Origin: Coriaria nepalensis
Taxonomy: Eukaryota > Streptophyta > Magnoliopsida > Cucurbitales > Coriariaceae
DNA: 64,000 bases
Direction of reading: 5' to 3'
Assembly (NCBI GenBank): GCA_027186245.1
Contig: CP114499.1
Span: 8,189,001 to 8,253,000 of the forward strand
The notes under the pieces are model-generated. The model saw nothing but the letters and a program-made list of their open reading frames with translations, made no database searches and was not told where the DNA came from. The first letter of the stretch is position 1, and every line of letters begins with the position of its first letter. Of this stretch, positions 11,417 to 21,699 are shown in pieces. The position numbers and the translations under genes are program-made.

Positions 11417-11495
11417 GACTACCTTCTGCTGCTGAGGCTCCGGCAAGCAGAAAAGAGATGACGAGGAGAGAGCAAGAGATTAATCTCGGGGCCAT
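9971..11495 (-). pseudogene. alpha-carbonic anhydrase, tandem copy B with two nonsense codons
   Basis: Five exons can be traced: 11495-11423 (ATG and hydrophobic signal peptide MAPRLISCSLLVISFLLAGA), 11202-10990, 10882-10776, 10644-10539 and 10291-9971. Family features are present: TGPENWGKLSP, CSNGKLQSPVDI, the zinc-ligand blocks VHWHTPSEY and ELHLVHKS, and YRYRGSLTTPPC. However, the joined frame has TAA at 11191-11189 in exon 2 and TGA at 10255-10253 in exon 5. No alternative acceptor restores the exon 2 frame. The intact enzyme would be secreted or reach the plastid through the ER, as Arabidopsis ACA1 does. A TATA-like TTAATATA lies at 11538-11545. It may still be transcribed but should not give full-length protein. 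Confidence 0.85.
11360..11414. repeat. GA-rich microsatellite in carbonic anhydrase intron 1
   Basis: Nearly pure (GA)n run beside the exon 1 donor of copy B. The matching place in copy A (8340-8357) has a much shorter GA run. Confidence 0.8.
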
Positions 11496-11837
11496 TTTTA
11501 TTTATTTTTATCTCTTAATCCATGGAGATGGTTTGTGTTAATATAGGCCTGTTCTTGCCTTCATGGGGGAGGTGGTGCAAACTTTGTGGTTGCGCTTTCT
11601 TCTCTTCTCTTCGAACTATCCTTGAAAGACGGCACTAAAATATGGACACCCCTCTGCTAAACTTAGCTTCTTTTTATCATCCCCATCACAATTTGACAGT
11701 TTCAAATCAAGGAACGGAAGTATTATCATCAATTAGTTAATATCGTTAAGATTACATAGAGCATGACGAAAATAAACGTACAACAGAGAGACTACCTCCC
11801 TACCATATGCCGCATCACTTCCCGGAGATAAATATTC

Positions 11838-11878
11838 CATCGATCATCGACCATCGACCATCGACCATCGACCATCAT
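11838..11878. repeat. short tandem repeat, unit ATCGACC
   Basis: About four head-to-tail copies of a 7-base unit, plus a partial copy, in the spacer upstream of carbonic anhydrase copy B. Confidence 0.75.
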
Positions 11879-12019
11879 CTTTCACTCTTTTCAAGTAAAT
11901 ATTCCGTGTAATTTGACTTGGTATACTTTGGTGCAATTTGCGGTCAAGATCATCCCACGTAAGGAAAAAAACTAAATTCAAGTCAGCACTAGTACTAGCT
12001 TAACTAGTGGTCTCTTTAA

Positions 12020-12525
12020 CAGCTCGGAAAATGAGCTTGCTCTCGGTCTTGGGTTCGACTCCAAGAAAAACGACCACTGTAAGGATAGCGGTTTCTCGAG
12101 CCAAGAAGGGGAACTGGTAGTGATATGAATGTGCGTCATAGGAGCCAATTCAGTAATGGAGGCTTGGATTGGCTTGCATATGAAGTAGGAAACAAATCCT
12201 TTGTTTTCTCTGTTGATTTTGATGATGAGGAATTCCAAACAATTCGTGGCCGAAGGATTATCCAGGTTCTAAAGATACTTCGAATATCGAGTCTCTAATT
12301 TCAATGAAAGGATTGCTTGCTTTGATTGTTATATGTGAAGATTTGGCAATATTTATAGTCGTACCGCGATTTAGTTTTGGGTAATGAAAGAGTATGGTCT
12401 AACATTTCCATTTCGAGAAGTCTACTTTCAAGCTTGCACTCAGGATCATAAAGGACGAGATTCCCGGTTTGAAAGATGTTCGAGCTGTTGCTAGCTATAT
12501 TGAATCTCTTGTTTTACTCGAATAA
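12020..12525 (+). pseudogene. F-box protein, FBA interaction-domain fragment
   Basis: Shifting frames on the plus strand give the C-terminal half of a plant F-box associated domain: ELALGLGFDSKKNDH, then NGGLDWLAYEVGNKS and FVFSVDFDDEEFQTIRGR, then LALIVICEDLAIFIVVP, then VMKEYG, then DVRAVASYIESLVLLE and a stop at 12523-12525. These blocks are in the order usual for the family, in which this domain recruits substrates to SCF ubiquitin ligases. Several frameshifts and stops separate them, and no F-box precedes them. It is a dead fragment, probably moved here with the neighbouring LTR element. Confidence 0.75.
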
Positions 12526-13379
12526 AAGTATGTATTTCTTATTTTGTTGGTTATTTATACATTGCATTGCAAACTTCAATATGTCCTAGAGATCATAATG
12601 GTCTTGAAGGAATTATAGCATGAAGTTACACTGTAATTAATATACAGACAGACCTCGGAATCCTTGCCTATTGAAGGGCGTAAGTTGCTTTCAGATACTC
12701 TATGATTTCAGTACTTTCAAACATCTTCACCCCCGTATTCAGATCTTCTAAGGACGGCGCCTGTAGGCCATAACAATAATAATGTCGATCTTAACTACGC
12801 ACATTGCAGTGTCATATTTTAGAAGAAATGTAGAACATAAATGATTACACACACCTGGAAGAGTCCAGTTCTTTCTAACAGTATTTGTAATGAAAAAACT
12901 TAGATAGATGCAAGTAAGAAAATTTATCAGCGTTCTATTTTTGTATTCAAACTTCAATATTCTAACAATAACCTGTTATACAACCATATCAGAAAAAAGG
13001 AAGGGAAAATGAGGAACAAGTCGAAAATATTAGCAAGCAATTCAAAGAACGAAATCATTTTTTTTTCCTTTCCATCTTTAAAAACATCCCTACTATTATT
13101 GCTAATTGTGGGAGGCATGATTTCGATTGCTTGATAGATGAGTGGTGGCTAAAATGGTTTGTTGGTTTCGATGATCTTTGCGACAACGATGGTGTCGCTA
13201 CTCTGCATCGCAAATCTATGATTGCTTTAATAATTTGTTCAAACAATTTTCTATATTTTGAATTTATCTTGAGAATTTTATAGCGGTTGTAGCACGTCCT
13301 ATTGAAATCCCTTTAGGGCTTCAATACGATCGCATTGGAACCCGCCATGGTACTCGATTGATGTTATCGTGTTTCTTAT
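12526..13379 (-). mobile_element. probable internal remnant of an LTR retrotransposon
   Basis: This lies immediately inside the LTR and primer site at 13380-13691, so by position it should be the 5' internal part of that element on the minus strand. A short frame at 13246-13055 is Ser/His-rich and could be a Gag N-terminus, but I see no diagnostic motif. The left end of the element is not defined. Confidence 0.35.
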
Positions 13380-13691
13380 TCTGATACCAATTGTTGAACC
13401 CTTGAATCCCTATCATACTTCTTCGCGGTAAGAGATTGAAACTAGAGAATTGTGAATGACTAAACTTAATTCATCAATTAACGCAAAACCATAAACAACC
13501 TACTGCTTGATCAGTATTTATAATACAAACCATACTAGAAAGAGTCTTTCGTAAATTAAATACTATCAACTACTACTAAATAATTCAGAAATAAAATATT
13601 AAATACTAATAATAAAAATACTAAATCTAAAAATAAAATATTAAAAATATTTAAGATTAGATTTTTGATCCAATTTGATCGCATCCTAACA
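13380..13691 (-). repeat. LTR (about 300 bp) with adjacent primer-binding site
   Basis: On the minus strand the segment 13691-13392 begins TGTTAGGATGC and ends GGTTCAACA. It is followed after one base by TTGGTATCAGA (13390-13380), most of the Met-tRNA primer site. No second LTR of the same sequence was found to the left, so the element is truncated. It sits in what should be the first intron or 3' part of the thioredoxin-fold gene whose exon 1 is at 13852-14180. Confidence 0.7.
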
Positions 13692-13851
13692 GACAACCGT
13701 TGTAAAGGAAACTATTAAGAACTTCATCAATGGTTCGTTTATCATATGGCTAGGCTCTGAAGTATTATTAGAGTTTCCTAAATTGAAAAACTTAAGCTTT
13801 ATCAACTAGAGTCTGTATCAAACTAAGCTTTTACTCAATGGATTTTCCTAC

Positions 13852-14180
13852 CCAGAAGCAAAAACACCGGTCCCAAGCCGGAAAAAGAGCACAAGGGAAG
13901 CTCCAAAGACGTCTAAACTCTTGTCAGGTCTAACTGCAAAACGCTTGGGCTCAGGCGGTTTGAAATTCGGCGGAGGGAAAAAGTCCGAAGAGGAGGAAGA
14001 AGAAGAAGATGAAAGCCCTGATTTTGGTTCTTCTTTGGTGCCAACAGAAGTGGAAGCTGGCGAGGAGGTTTCCGAGGGCTTAGAAGTTGCTCGAACGGAG
14101 AGGGGAGCTCTCGGCGTTCTTCGGCACAGAAGTGGTGGCCGCAGATGCACAGATGATGAAAATTGGAGAGCTCCGGCCAT
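13852..14180 (-). CDS. exon 1 of a plastid thioredoxin/GST-fold protein (At5g03880 type), rest missing
   Basis: Open from ATG at 14180 (MAGALQFSSSVHLRPPLL) with a Ser/Arg-rich plastid transit peptide, a Ser run, then FFPPPNFKPPEPKRFAVRPD and LDVFGASLVLFFRLGTGVFA. This matches the N-terminus of the At5g03880-type family, whose later exons carry a thioredoxin/glutaredoxin-like fold with a CPFC motif. The exon ends at a good donor (TCTGG followed by GTAGGA). No downstream exon is visible between here and 12.5 kb, where an LTR and an F-box fragment now lie. The exon itself is intact but the gene is truncated. Whether it is spliced to anything is unknown. Confidence 0.7.
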
Positions 14181-14505
14181 GATTTTCCGGTCTGACACTG
14201 AAAGCGGGCGTGAAGCCAGCGGTCTAAAGAGAGTGCGCGAAAGTTTGGTGGCTAAGAGTGCTATAAAGTAATCTTGTTAACGACCAGATATGCTCATTGG
14301 CTCCGATTGGATTATAACGTACTTGAGCAATATGCCGATACGACAATTCACGTGACATGAAACGACACGTCGGGAGACTGAATTCCTGGAATTACTACAT
14401 TGTTTAAATTCACGTTGGGAGTCTTATAAACTGAGTTTTGAATTAGATTTTGAGGTGAGACTAAACTTAAATGTTTGCCAAACTAAAGCAGAACAGAAAC
14501 ATTCA

Positions 14506-14640
14506 TACCCAGAAACATAAAAACTGATTGAGAATCGAAAAACAGAGGCAAGGGAAGCCCCGATTGTCCAAACTGAGGAACACTTAGGCTCAGGTGGCTT
14601 GAAATTTGGGAGGAGAAAATTCTGAAGATGATGAAATCTT
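14506..14640 (-). pseudogene. second, degenerate copy of the same thioredoxin-fold exon 1
   Basis: Reading the minus strand gives LPNFKPPEPKCSSVW, then IGASLASVFRFSISFYVSG, then a GT donor. This aligns with the 3' half of the exon at 13852-14180 but lacks the RFAVRPDKS stretch and the upstream transit peptide. It is a tandem relic only about 100 bases from the end of HISN3. Confidence 0.7.
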
Positions 14641-14740
14641 CAAGTTTTGTGGAGATGGTATGAGATGAAATGCTCCTTCCATAATATTTTGGTGAAAATC
14701 CGGCAAGAGGATAAGGTAAGAAATTGTACACAAAAGCAAA

Positions 14741-16331
14741 CTAGGCTGGAAAGAGATTCTTCTGGTTAGAGTGCCAAGCGACAACGTCTTTGTAAGCCAA
14801 GCTGCCTCCGAAGATATCCAAAGCACTACCCACAGTAACATCAACTCGTCCGTTTCCGGCCACTTTGATCCTCTCCAAGTCAGCCATTACTGTGACCCCA
14901 CCTGCATATGTCACAGGGATCTGGGTTCCTCCCCACATAGTACGTTAGTCGTTAGCAGGTCAATGAATTGAGCAAGCATTGAACATGATAGAAGAAGACA
15001 AGTTGCGAACCGGTGAATATTTTCCGAGGAATGCCACAAGCTCTTCATCAATGCCTAGCCTGAAGCTCACAAACAGCAATTTTGCTATATGAGGCCTTTT
15101 AATTAAAAATAAAAGATAAACCATATTATTAGAAATGAGATTTACTTTTTGCCTTCAACGTCAACGCCATGGACTAGAAATTCATCGGCATACTTAGAAA
15201 GGAAAGCCAAGATTTCCTCGCTAAGATAGACATCGCTAAATTTCTGCCACCTATCAGTAACAATTGCATATTTACCTTCCTACAAACCAAAAGTCACAGA
15301 ACTTGAGACATAAAGGCCAGAGGAGCAATAAGCATGCCACTATTGACCTTATACCTTCTTTCTACAGCTAAGATCCAAAACAAGTCTCTGCTTTCCAACA
15401 ATACAAACAACATCTGCCAGCCGATCAAGATCCATTTGTCCATTGTTGAATACATACTGAAACAGAACCAATAAAAATACAACTCAAAGTGGATTTTTAC
15501 AATAAGGAGTTAGCTAGTGATAACTTACTGATGTGACAATGATGTGGCTAGCTCCCTCCTCTATGTAGCTAAGTGCATTCTCGGAATTGATCCCGCCTCC
15601 AACTTGCAAACCACCTAGATTTCATAATTCCTCGCAATAAGTTCAGGACATAATACATCTGTAAGTTTTGATTCACAGTATAAACCATAGAGATAAAACA
15701 CTAAAACCGACATGGTAAAAAACATCATCACTATGATCATAGTTAGAGATAGTTTAGCTACCAGGGTAAGCATGTAATGCTTCAATCGCTGCAGATTTGC
15801 TTAAAGGATCTGCTCCGAGCATTATTACATGACCACCTGTAAGTCCATCTTGTTTGTACAATTCGGAAAACTCAGCAGCTGAAGCATCTGATTCAAAGTT
15901 GGTAATGAGAGCCGATCCATCCTCTTTTGAATCCCTCAAGGTGGACCCAACAATTTGTTTCACTTTCCCCTGTTAACGTACAAACTAACACATTACTAAA
16001 AGAAGGTCAAATTGAATCTTTTAGGAATTATGAAAGATACCTTGTGTATATCAATGCAGGGGCGAAAACTAACTGCGCATTTCAATCTCGAGAATTCTAC
16101 ACAGAAAGGGGAAAACAAAAGAAAAAAAATTTATACTCGAAAAATGGGAAGAAGAAAAAAAAAAGAAAAAGCAAAGAGATGAAGTGTTCAGTAAGGCTTA
16201 CTAGAGGTTTTTCTGAGAGGTGTTGATGCGTAGAGATGGGTATAGTTTGAGGCGAAGATCGACGAGCTCGAAGCTTTTCGTAAAGGACAAGAACCAGAGC
16301 TTCTTACAGCAGAAAGGCTATGAAGTTCCAT
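14741..16331 (-). CDS. HISN3: ProFAR isomerase of histidine biosynthesis
   Basis: This enzyme opens the ribosyl ring of ProFAR to give PRFAR, the fourth step of histidine synthesis, in plastids. Eight exons join in frame: 16331-16202, 16072-16041, 15969-15762, 15614-15529, 15456-15355, 15279-15146, 15059-15011 and 14920-14741, giving 306 aa, as expected for plants. Exon 1 is a Ser/Arg-rich transit peptide. Landmarks are [52 protein letters not shown] and [20 protein letters not shown] near the C-terminus. The (beta/alpha)8 phosphate-binding glycines are conserved. It appears fully functional. It shares a short divergent promoter with the next gene. Confidence 0.93.
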
Positions 16332-16664
16332 TTTCTGCACTGAACCTGTTTGATGTTTAGATCAGCGATATGAAGGTAGTATACTTGCAAGTTGCAACGT
16401 GAACTCAGCTGGGCTCAACCAAGCTCCACTGGGCCCATATTCAGAGCCCATTAATATTGACTGATGCAGCTGCTGACTACGCGGCCCAAAGTCAACGTTG
16501 GAAATGATCCAAGGCCCCAATTCTGAGCCACTCAATAGAGATTCAGATTCCGACTGTTTTTGTTGCTGCAACTGCAGCGGAGTGATGACGTCTTTCCGAA
16601 TTTCCATGGCGGAAACTTAGATTAGAAAATTTTTATTATTGTTTCTTGAAAAGTCAGCTAATCC
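16332..16664. promoter_or_regulatory. bidirectional promoter with TGGGCC/T (site II-like) motifs
   Basis: Only 333 bases separate the two divergent start codons (HISN3 at 16331, plastid gene at 16665). Within it are TGGGCT at 16410, TGGGCCC at 16430, AGCCCA at 16445 and GGCCCA at 16483, motifs known in plants as TCP-type site II elements of housekeeping and organelle genes. An 81-codon open frame on the minus strand (16607-16362) fills most of the interval and stops 30 bases before the HISN3 start. It has no family similarity I recognise and could be an upstream ORF only if transcription starts unusually far up. Confidence 0.6.
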
Positions 16665-18266
16665 ATGGCCTCGATATCGACATGCTTAGCTACTCCACCG
16701 AATTCACGTCTCTATCGTCATCCTCATATCGCTCTTAAACCTTCCATTTTCCTAAAGCCTTCCAGAAATTTCCCGCCTTTTCAAACGCCGATTTTCCCGG
16801 GAATTTCAGGCAACGTGAGGGACATTAGGGTTACGGTGCCGGTAGTGAGAGCGGGAATTGATGTAGCTTCCACTATCAGGCCAGGTGGTATAGTGGAGAG
16901 CGATAAACTGCCGTCGGATGTGAGGAAGAGAGCGATGGAGGCTGTGGACGCGTCTGGAGGGAGAGTCACCATAGGAGACGTCGCGGGCAGAGCTGGTCTG
17001 AAGCTCAATGAAGCTCAGAAGGCTCTGCAAGCTCTAGCTGCAGACACTAATGGCTTCTTGGAGGTGCTTAATTTTTTCTTTTTAAATTTTCTATAATTTT
17101 ATATTGATTCCATTATTGCAATTTGTTTAAAGATATGGTCTCAAACAGGTTTCTGATGAAGGTGATGTTCTCTATGTTTTCCCGAAAGACTATCGCACAA
17201 AGCTCGCGGCAAAGTCGTTGAGGGTAAAATTTGAGCCTCTTGTTGAAAAGGTGAAGGCTGCAACGGAATACCTTGTCAGGGTTTCATTTGGGACTGCTCT
17301 AATTGCTTCAATTGTACTTGTTTATACTACCATTATTGCTCTTGTTTCTAGTAGAAGGTACTTGTTGTTAATTTACTACTACAAATCTCTTTAAATCCTT
17401 GTTCCAAAACAAATGTAGATATGTTTTAAAACGAAACGCTTTCAAATCTTTGTTTGATTATGGGATTTTTTGTGACAGTGATGAGGATAATCGAGGAAGA
17501 CGTGGCAGATCTTATGATTCGGGATTCTCTTTTTACTTCAGTCCAACTGACTTGTTTTGGTATTATATTCCACATTATCTCAGAAGTATTTGTGTTGTGT
17601 TTTCATTGCCTATTACCTTGGAAAAGAAACCATTAACATAAACATGAGGATAAGCTAAGATATTTCTGATTGGCATATCTCCACTGGCTTGATAGACAAT
17701 ACTTCCTGAGAAACTTATTTGTGAATGATTCATTGAACTCTTTTAGCTTGGTGTGGTATCGTGCCACTGAAAGCTTGAAAATTGGAGAAACTTTAGGTAA
17801 CTTACCCCCTTCCCATCTCGTATTTCATGTAAGGTACTGGGATCCATACTACTATAGGAGGCGGAGAGTACAAACAGAAGATAACAACAAAATGAACTTT
17901 GTTGAATCTGTATGTAATTGATTATGGTTTGTTTTCACTGGCTGAGCCCTTTCTTTCTTTCCTTTTTCTTTTATTCATTTATATTTTTTTGGATAGAAAG
18001 AGTGTTGTTGACTTCTTGTGGTTGTCTTTCAGATTTTCTCATTTGTTTTCGGGGATGGTGATCCGAATGAAGGAATTGAAGAAGAGAGATGGAAGTTGGT
18101 AATATTACAGTGGTCCGTTACTTTCAATATTGATTTTAGCTTATTAGTTGCTGTTATTATTTCTGTTTATTTTGTCGTTTTGGTAGTATCCTTACTATTC
18201 TCCATATTAAAGTGGTTTTTTCGGGGATTTGATGTAAGTAGGTTTTTTTTTTTTTAAATTAATATA

Positions 18267-18297
<31 letters not shown>

Positions 18298-19756
18298 AAA
18301 GTTTGTATAAGAGTTGTTGTTTATATTACGTAAGAGATAAACATATAGCTACATCGTCATTTCATCTAATCATACTTCTATTCTGCAATTGCAGATTGGG
18401 CAATACATTGCCTCGAATGGTGGCGTTGTAGCATCTGAAGAACTTGCTCCTTACCTGGATGTGACTGACAGAACCACAGTAAGCTTCTGTTTTGATGCAT
18501 TCAAGAAATCCGGGTATTTGAGAAAGTGTATTCTATTTCTCTAATGCCTTTCTCTTTGACTTTTTTTCCTCCCTAGGACGAGGAATCATATATATTACCA
18601 GTCCTCTTACGCTTTGATGGCCAACCTGAAATAGATGAAGAGGTAAGTCCAATAGGTAACTGAAGAGGATGAAATGGGTTCTGTTTTTTTCCTTTTTAGG
18701 TTTGATGTGTAATAGGAGTCAATGTGCACATAAAATCATTAGATCTTAATGTCATTATCGAGCTATCTCATAGATATTTCATAAATGCAGGGAAATATTC
18801 TGTATAGATTTCCGTCCTTGCAGCGTACAGCTTCTTCTCAAAGGAGTGGAAGGAAAGAGTATGTGGGGAAAAGATGGACCGACTGGGTTGGAGGAGTGGA
18901 AAATATTTTCAAGGAGAAGAAATGGCAATTTAGGTCCTATATTTTACCTTCCTGCCATTCTTATGTGGTGAAATATCTATCATCTCCGATCTGATTATGA
19001 TAGGGGAAAGTTTTTCTGCAGTAAAACTAGTGCTTCAGAGAAGGCAATGGTTATCGGATTGGGTGGGCTTAATCTCTTCGGGATCATTATCCTGGGAACC
19101 ATGTTAAAGTAACTGTTCTTTCAACGCTAATTGGGAATTATCTTTCATCTTTTCCATTAAACTTCTAATCTCACTCACTGAAACTTTTGTTTGAACTTTG
19201 AAGGGAGACCTCTATAAGACCAAGTGGACTTATAAAATTTGTTTCTGACATATTCCCCCTGCTTCAGGTGAATCTCTTTTTTTTTTTTCCTAATTTGAAA
19301 ATTAGATTTTGTCGACTTCCATACAAGTATATTAACACTATAGTAGTTCTGCAGATTTATGCTGGCTCGTTCTTTGCAATTCCCTTGGTCCGGTGGTTCC
19401 TCATCTCAGGTAGAAATATTGAAATAGAGAAAAGAAATAAAGCAAGGCAAAAGAGTGCTCAAGTTCTTGAGTTGCCAGATATATCTCTTAGACGAAAGGT
19501 AACAACCCATATCAGTACCTAGTTAGAAGTTTTACTTCCATGCAAAATTTTGCTTATATTATACTAGGTGTTCCATTACATGGGCGAATCTAATATCTAT
19601 TAATCTTATCAGCTTCTTAGCGCTCGAGACATGGCGCAAAGAACAGTTATTGGGCAGGACCGAATCGTTTATAGTACTGAAAGAGACTTGCTAGAGCAAA
19701 ACCTTGAAGCCAGAGAATGGGAAAGGAGATTTCGAGAGATTGAGAAGTCAGAGTGA
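16665..19756 (+). CDS. plastid membrane protein, At5g03900 type (named as iron-sulfur cluster family)
   Basis: Twelve exons join in frame to 520 aa: 16665-17063, 17149-17357, 17479-17559, 17834-17909, 18033-18098, 18395-18478, 18577-18642, 18791-18933, 19022-19108, 19204-19267, 19355-19498 and 19613-19756. The N-terminus (MASISTCLATPPNSRLYRHP) is a plastid transit peptide. Then come a helical repeat (ASGGRVTIGDVAGRAGLKL), membrane segments (FGTALIASIVLVYTTIIALV, LGGLNLFGIIILGTMLK, IYAGSFFAIPLVRWFL), aromatic YWDPYYYRRRR and a charged C-terminal helix. Databases label the family 'iron-sulfur cluster biosynthesis', but I see no Cys cluster ligands, so that name is doubtful. It is conserved in plants, so a plastid envelope or thylakoid role is likely. 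Confidence 0.88.
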
Positions 19757-20300
19757 TTCTGAATTGTTTCTGTCAACTGGTAAGAGAGTGAAAATTACTT
19801 TCCATTAAAATTCAAAACTTGGAAGTATTGGAATCCATAACTTATTTGTTCCCTATGGTTTCAGTGCAGAGTTCTCTACGACCCCAGCTTGATGTATACC
19901 CCCAGAAAGGTCACCTCAAGAGTCGAGCTTTCATCCCGGAAAAAGTATTGATTTTCGGAACAATAAGGGGTCGGATTTTTCCTAAACTGTGTGATGTTAA
20001 TATGATTTTTCATTCCGCTAGTTGACACGGCTTCTCCATTGTACTCTATATAAACTATGGCTCATGATATCAATTATACACACATTTCCAGGCCACTAAA
20101 TTCAGTGGGATATAGTAAATATATTGTAATGAAACTGGAGTCAGGTTCTGCAAACATATGATGAACAAGCCATAACATTTCCAGAATGAATATCAAATAT
20201 TCAAGTTTGTCCATTCACAAAAGCAGTTCTCATTCTGATTACAGAGGTTTCACAAAAGAGAGAACAGTTTTCTCGATAACAAAAAAAGTATGCAATTTCT
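19757..20300. other. 3' flanks of two converging genes
   Basis: Contains the 3' UTR of the plus-strand plastid gene and, on the minus strand, that of GNA1. A possible retained or alternative 3' intron lies at 19780-19862. No other feature is seen. Confidence 0.4.
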
Positions 20301-20780
20301 TCAAATGAAATACCTTACCATTTGAATCTCTTTCTGCTTGAAACCACACTTCTCGTAGAAAGCTTTGTTCTCAACGCTGCAATCCAGAATGACCTTATAA
20401 CACCCCATCGAACGAGCATGATCTGAGAGAAACTCAATGATTCTCTTCCCTAATTGCAATCCTCGAGAGTTCGAATCGACCACCACATCTTCAATGTGAC
20501 CAACTTTCCCGCAGTTTCTCAAGAATTTCTTCTCGATGAACACGCTTCCAGTAGCGATAATCTTCCTCAACTGTTCATCTTCTATAACGCAAATTACCTG
20601 GTCGTCATCTAGGGATTTGAGTTCTGCAAATCGATCTTCGAATTCCTTGTCGGATACAGAATCACATACGCTTAATTGCTGCAGTAGATCGATGAAGCCC
20701 TTGCTTTTGTCAGAGATTTCTAGTCGCCGAACTTGAAGTCTTCCTCGTTCTTCATTGGATAGATTGCTGCTGCTCTGCAT
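20301..20780 (-). CDS. GNA1: glucosamine-6-phosphate N-acetyltransferase
   Basis: Single-exon GNAT enzyme of 159 aa that transfers acetyl from acetyl-CoA to glucosamine-6-phosphate, an early step to UDP-GlcNAc for N-glycans and GPI anchors. The N-terminal LQVRRLEISDKSKGFIDLL opens the fold. VGHIEDVVVDSNSRGLQLGK (about 93-112) holds the catalytic strand and the acetyl-CoA pyrophosphate loop (RGLQLGK). ILDCSVENKAFYEKCGF and MVRYF end it. Length and motifs agree with plant GNA1 (At5g15770 type). It is intact. The promoter lies to the right in a polyT/polyA stretch near 20930-21010. Confidence 0.93.
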   Translation of the reverse strand: MQSSSNLSNEERGRLQVRRLEISDKSKGFIDLLQQLSVCDSVSDKEFEDRFAELKSLDDDQVICVIEDEQLRKIIATGSVFIEKKFLRNCGKVGHIEDVVVDSNSRGLQLGKRIIEFLSDHARSMGCYKVILDCSVENKAFYEKCGFKQKEIQMVRYFI

Positions 20781-21089
20781 GTTTTTTCTTGCCGGAGAAA
20801 GACGATTAGAAGCTGAACAAGGATCGGAATTCAGACGGAATCTAGAGAAAACGATAATAAAATTAATAAACGAAGAATGTAATCGGAGCAGCTGCGTTTG
20901 AGCTCCCGTTTGTATTTATTTTTGTCCGTTTGTTGGGTTTTTTTTTTTCCCCCTTTTTTTGTTTTTTTTTTGTTTTGTTTTTTGTGGGTGAAAAAAAGAA
21001 AGGAAGGAAAATGCAAATCAGGTTTTGATTGCGAATTTTAAAGACGTTCCCCTTTTCTTGTTTGGTTTGAGATTAAAGTAAGACCTGTT

Positions 21090-21530
21090 CGAACTTGGAG
21101 CTCAAATTTCCAGTGATTGTGAAGCCAGTGGAAGGAGACGGGAGCTCAAATGCACACGATATGAAATTGGTGTTTAAACGAAAACGGATTGAAGGAACCG
21201 AAAGCTCTGATCGTTCAGCAAGAGTTCGTCATTCATGGAGTTGTCTACAAGACCTATGTGATCGGATAACACTTGACATGCGTGAAGAGGGAATCTATGC
21301 CGGCTGGACGTATCAGAGGAAAAGAGGATGAAGAAATCCGACGAGGTTAAGTGTTTTCAAGGATATCAAATTCAGCGACTGAGAATCACGGCGAGGAAGG
21401 CAGCGATGACGATGAAGTTGAATTTGCCGTGTATGAGTTTTGTGAAGGAATTACCGACGGGATTGAGGAAGATACTAGGCTCTCTCATAGGACGTTCGTT
21501 CTCTCATTCAAGGTTTGCAATTTGCAAATA
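21090..21530 (+). pseudogene. inositol 1,3,4-trisphosphate 5/6-kinase (ITPK) fragment
   Basis: An ATP-grasp piece of the ITPK family appears in alternating frames: LKFPVIVKPVEGDGSSNAHD (nucleotide-binding strand), then QEFVIHGVVYKTYVIG, a stop, HLTCVKRESMP, then VFSRISNS and FVKELPTGLRKILG. The order is right for ITPK but there are at least two frame changes and a stop, and both ends are missing. There are no introns in the stretch. It lies between GNA1 and QCR9, has no promoter context, and is dead. Confidence 0.75.
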
Positions 21531-21699
21531 CTACATTCGAAGTTATCATGTTCAAGTAAACAAGATGAACACCACGATACACAACACTTATATTTTAGCA
21601 GAAACGAAAATCTAATACGCGTAGTAGCGCTTCAAGATTAACACCAAATGTCTGCAATCATGATTCTCTGAACTCGACACGAAGAAGCTTTCAAAAATT

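Noticed and set aside
13921..14271. 116-codon plus-strand ORF with an acidic run
   Set aside because: The acidic run is the antisense of the Ser run in the thioredoxin-fold exon 1.
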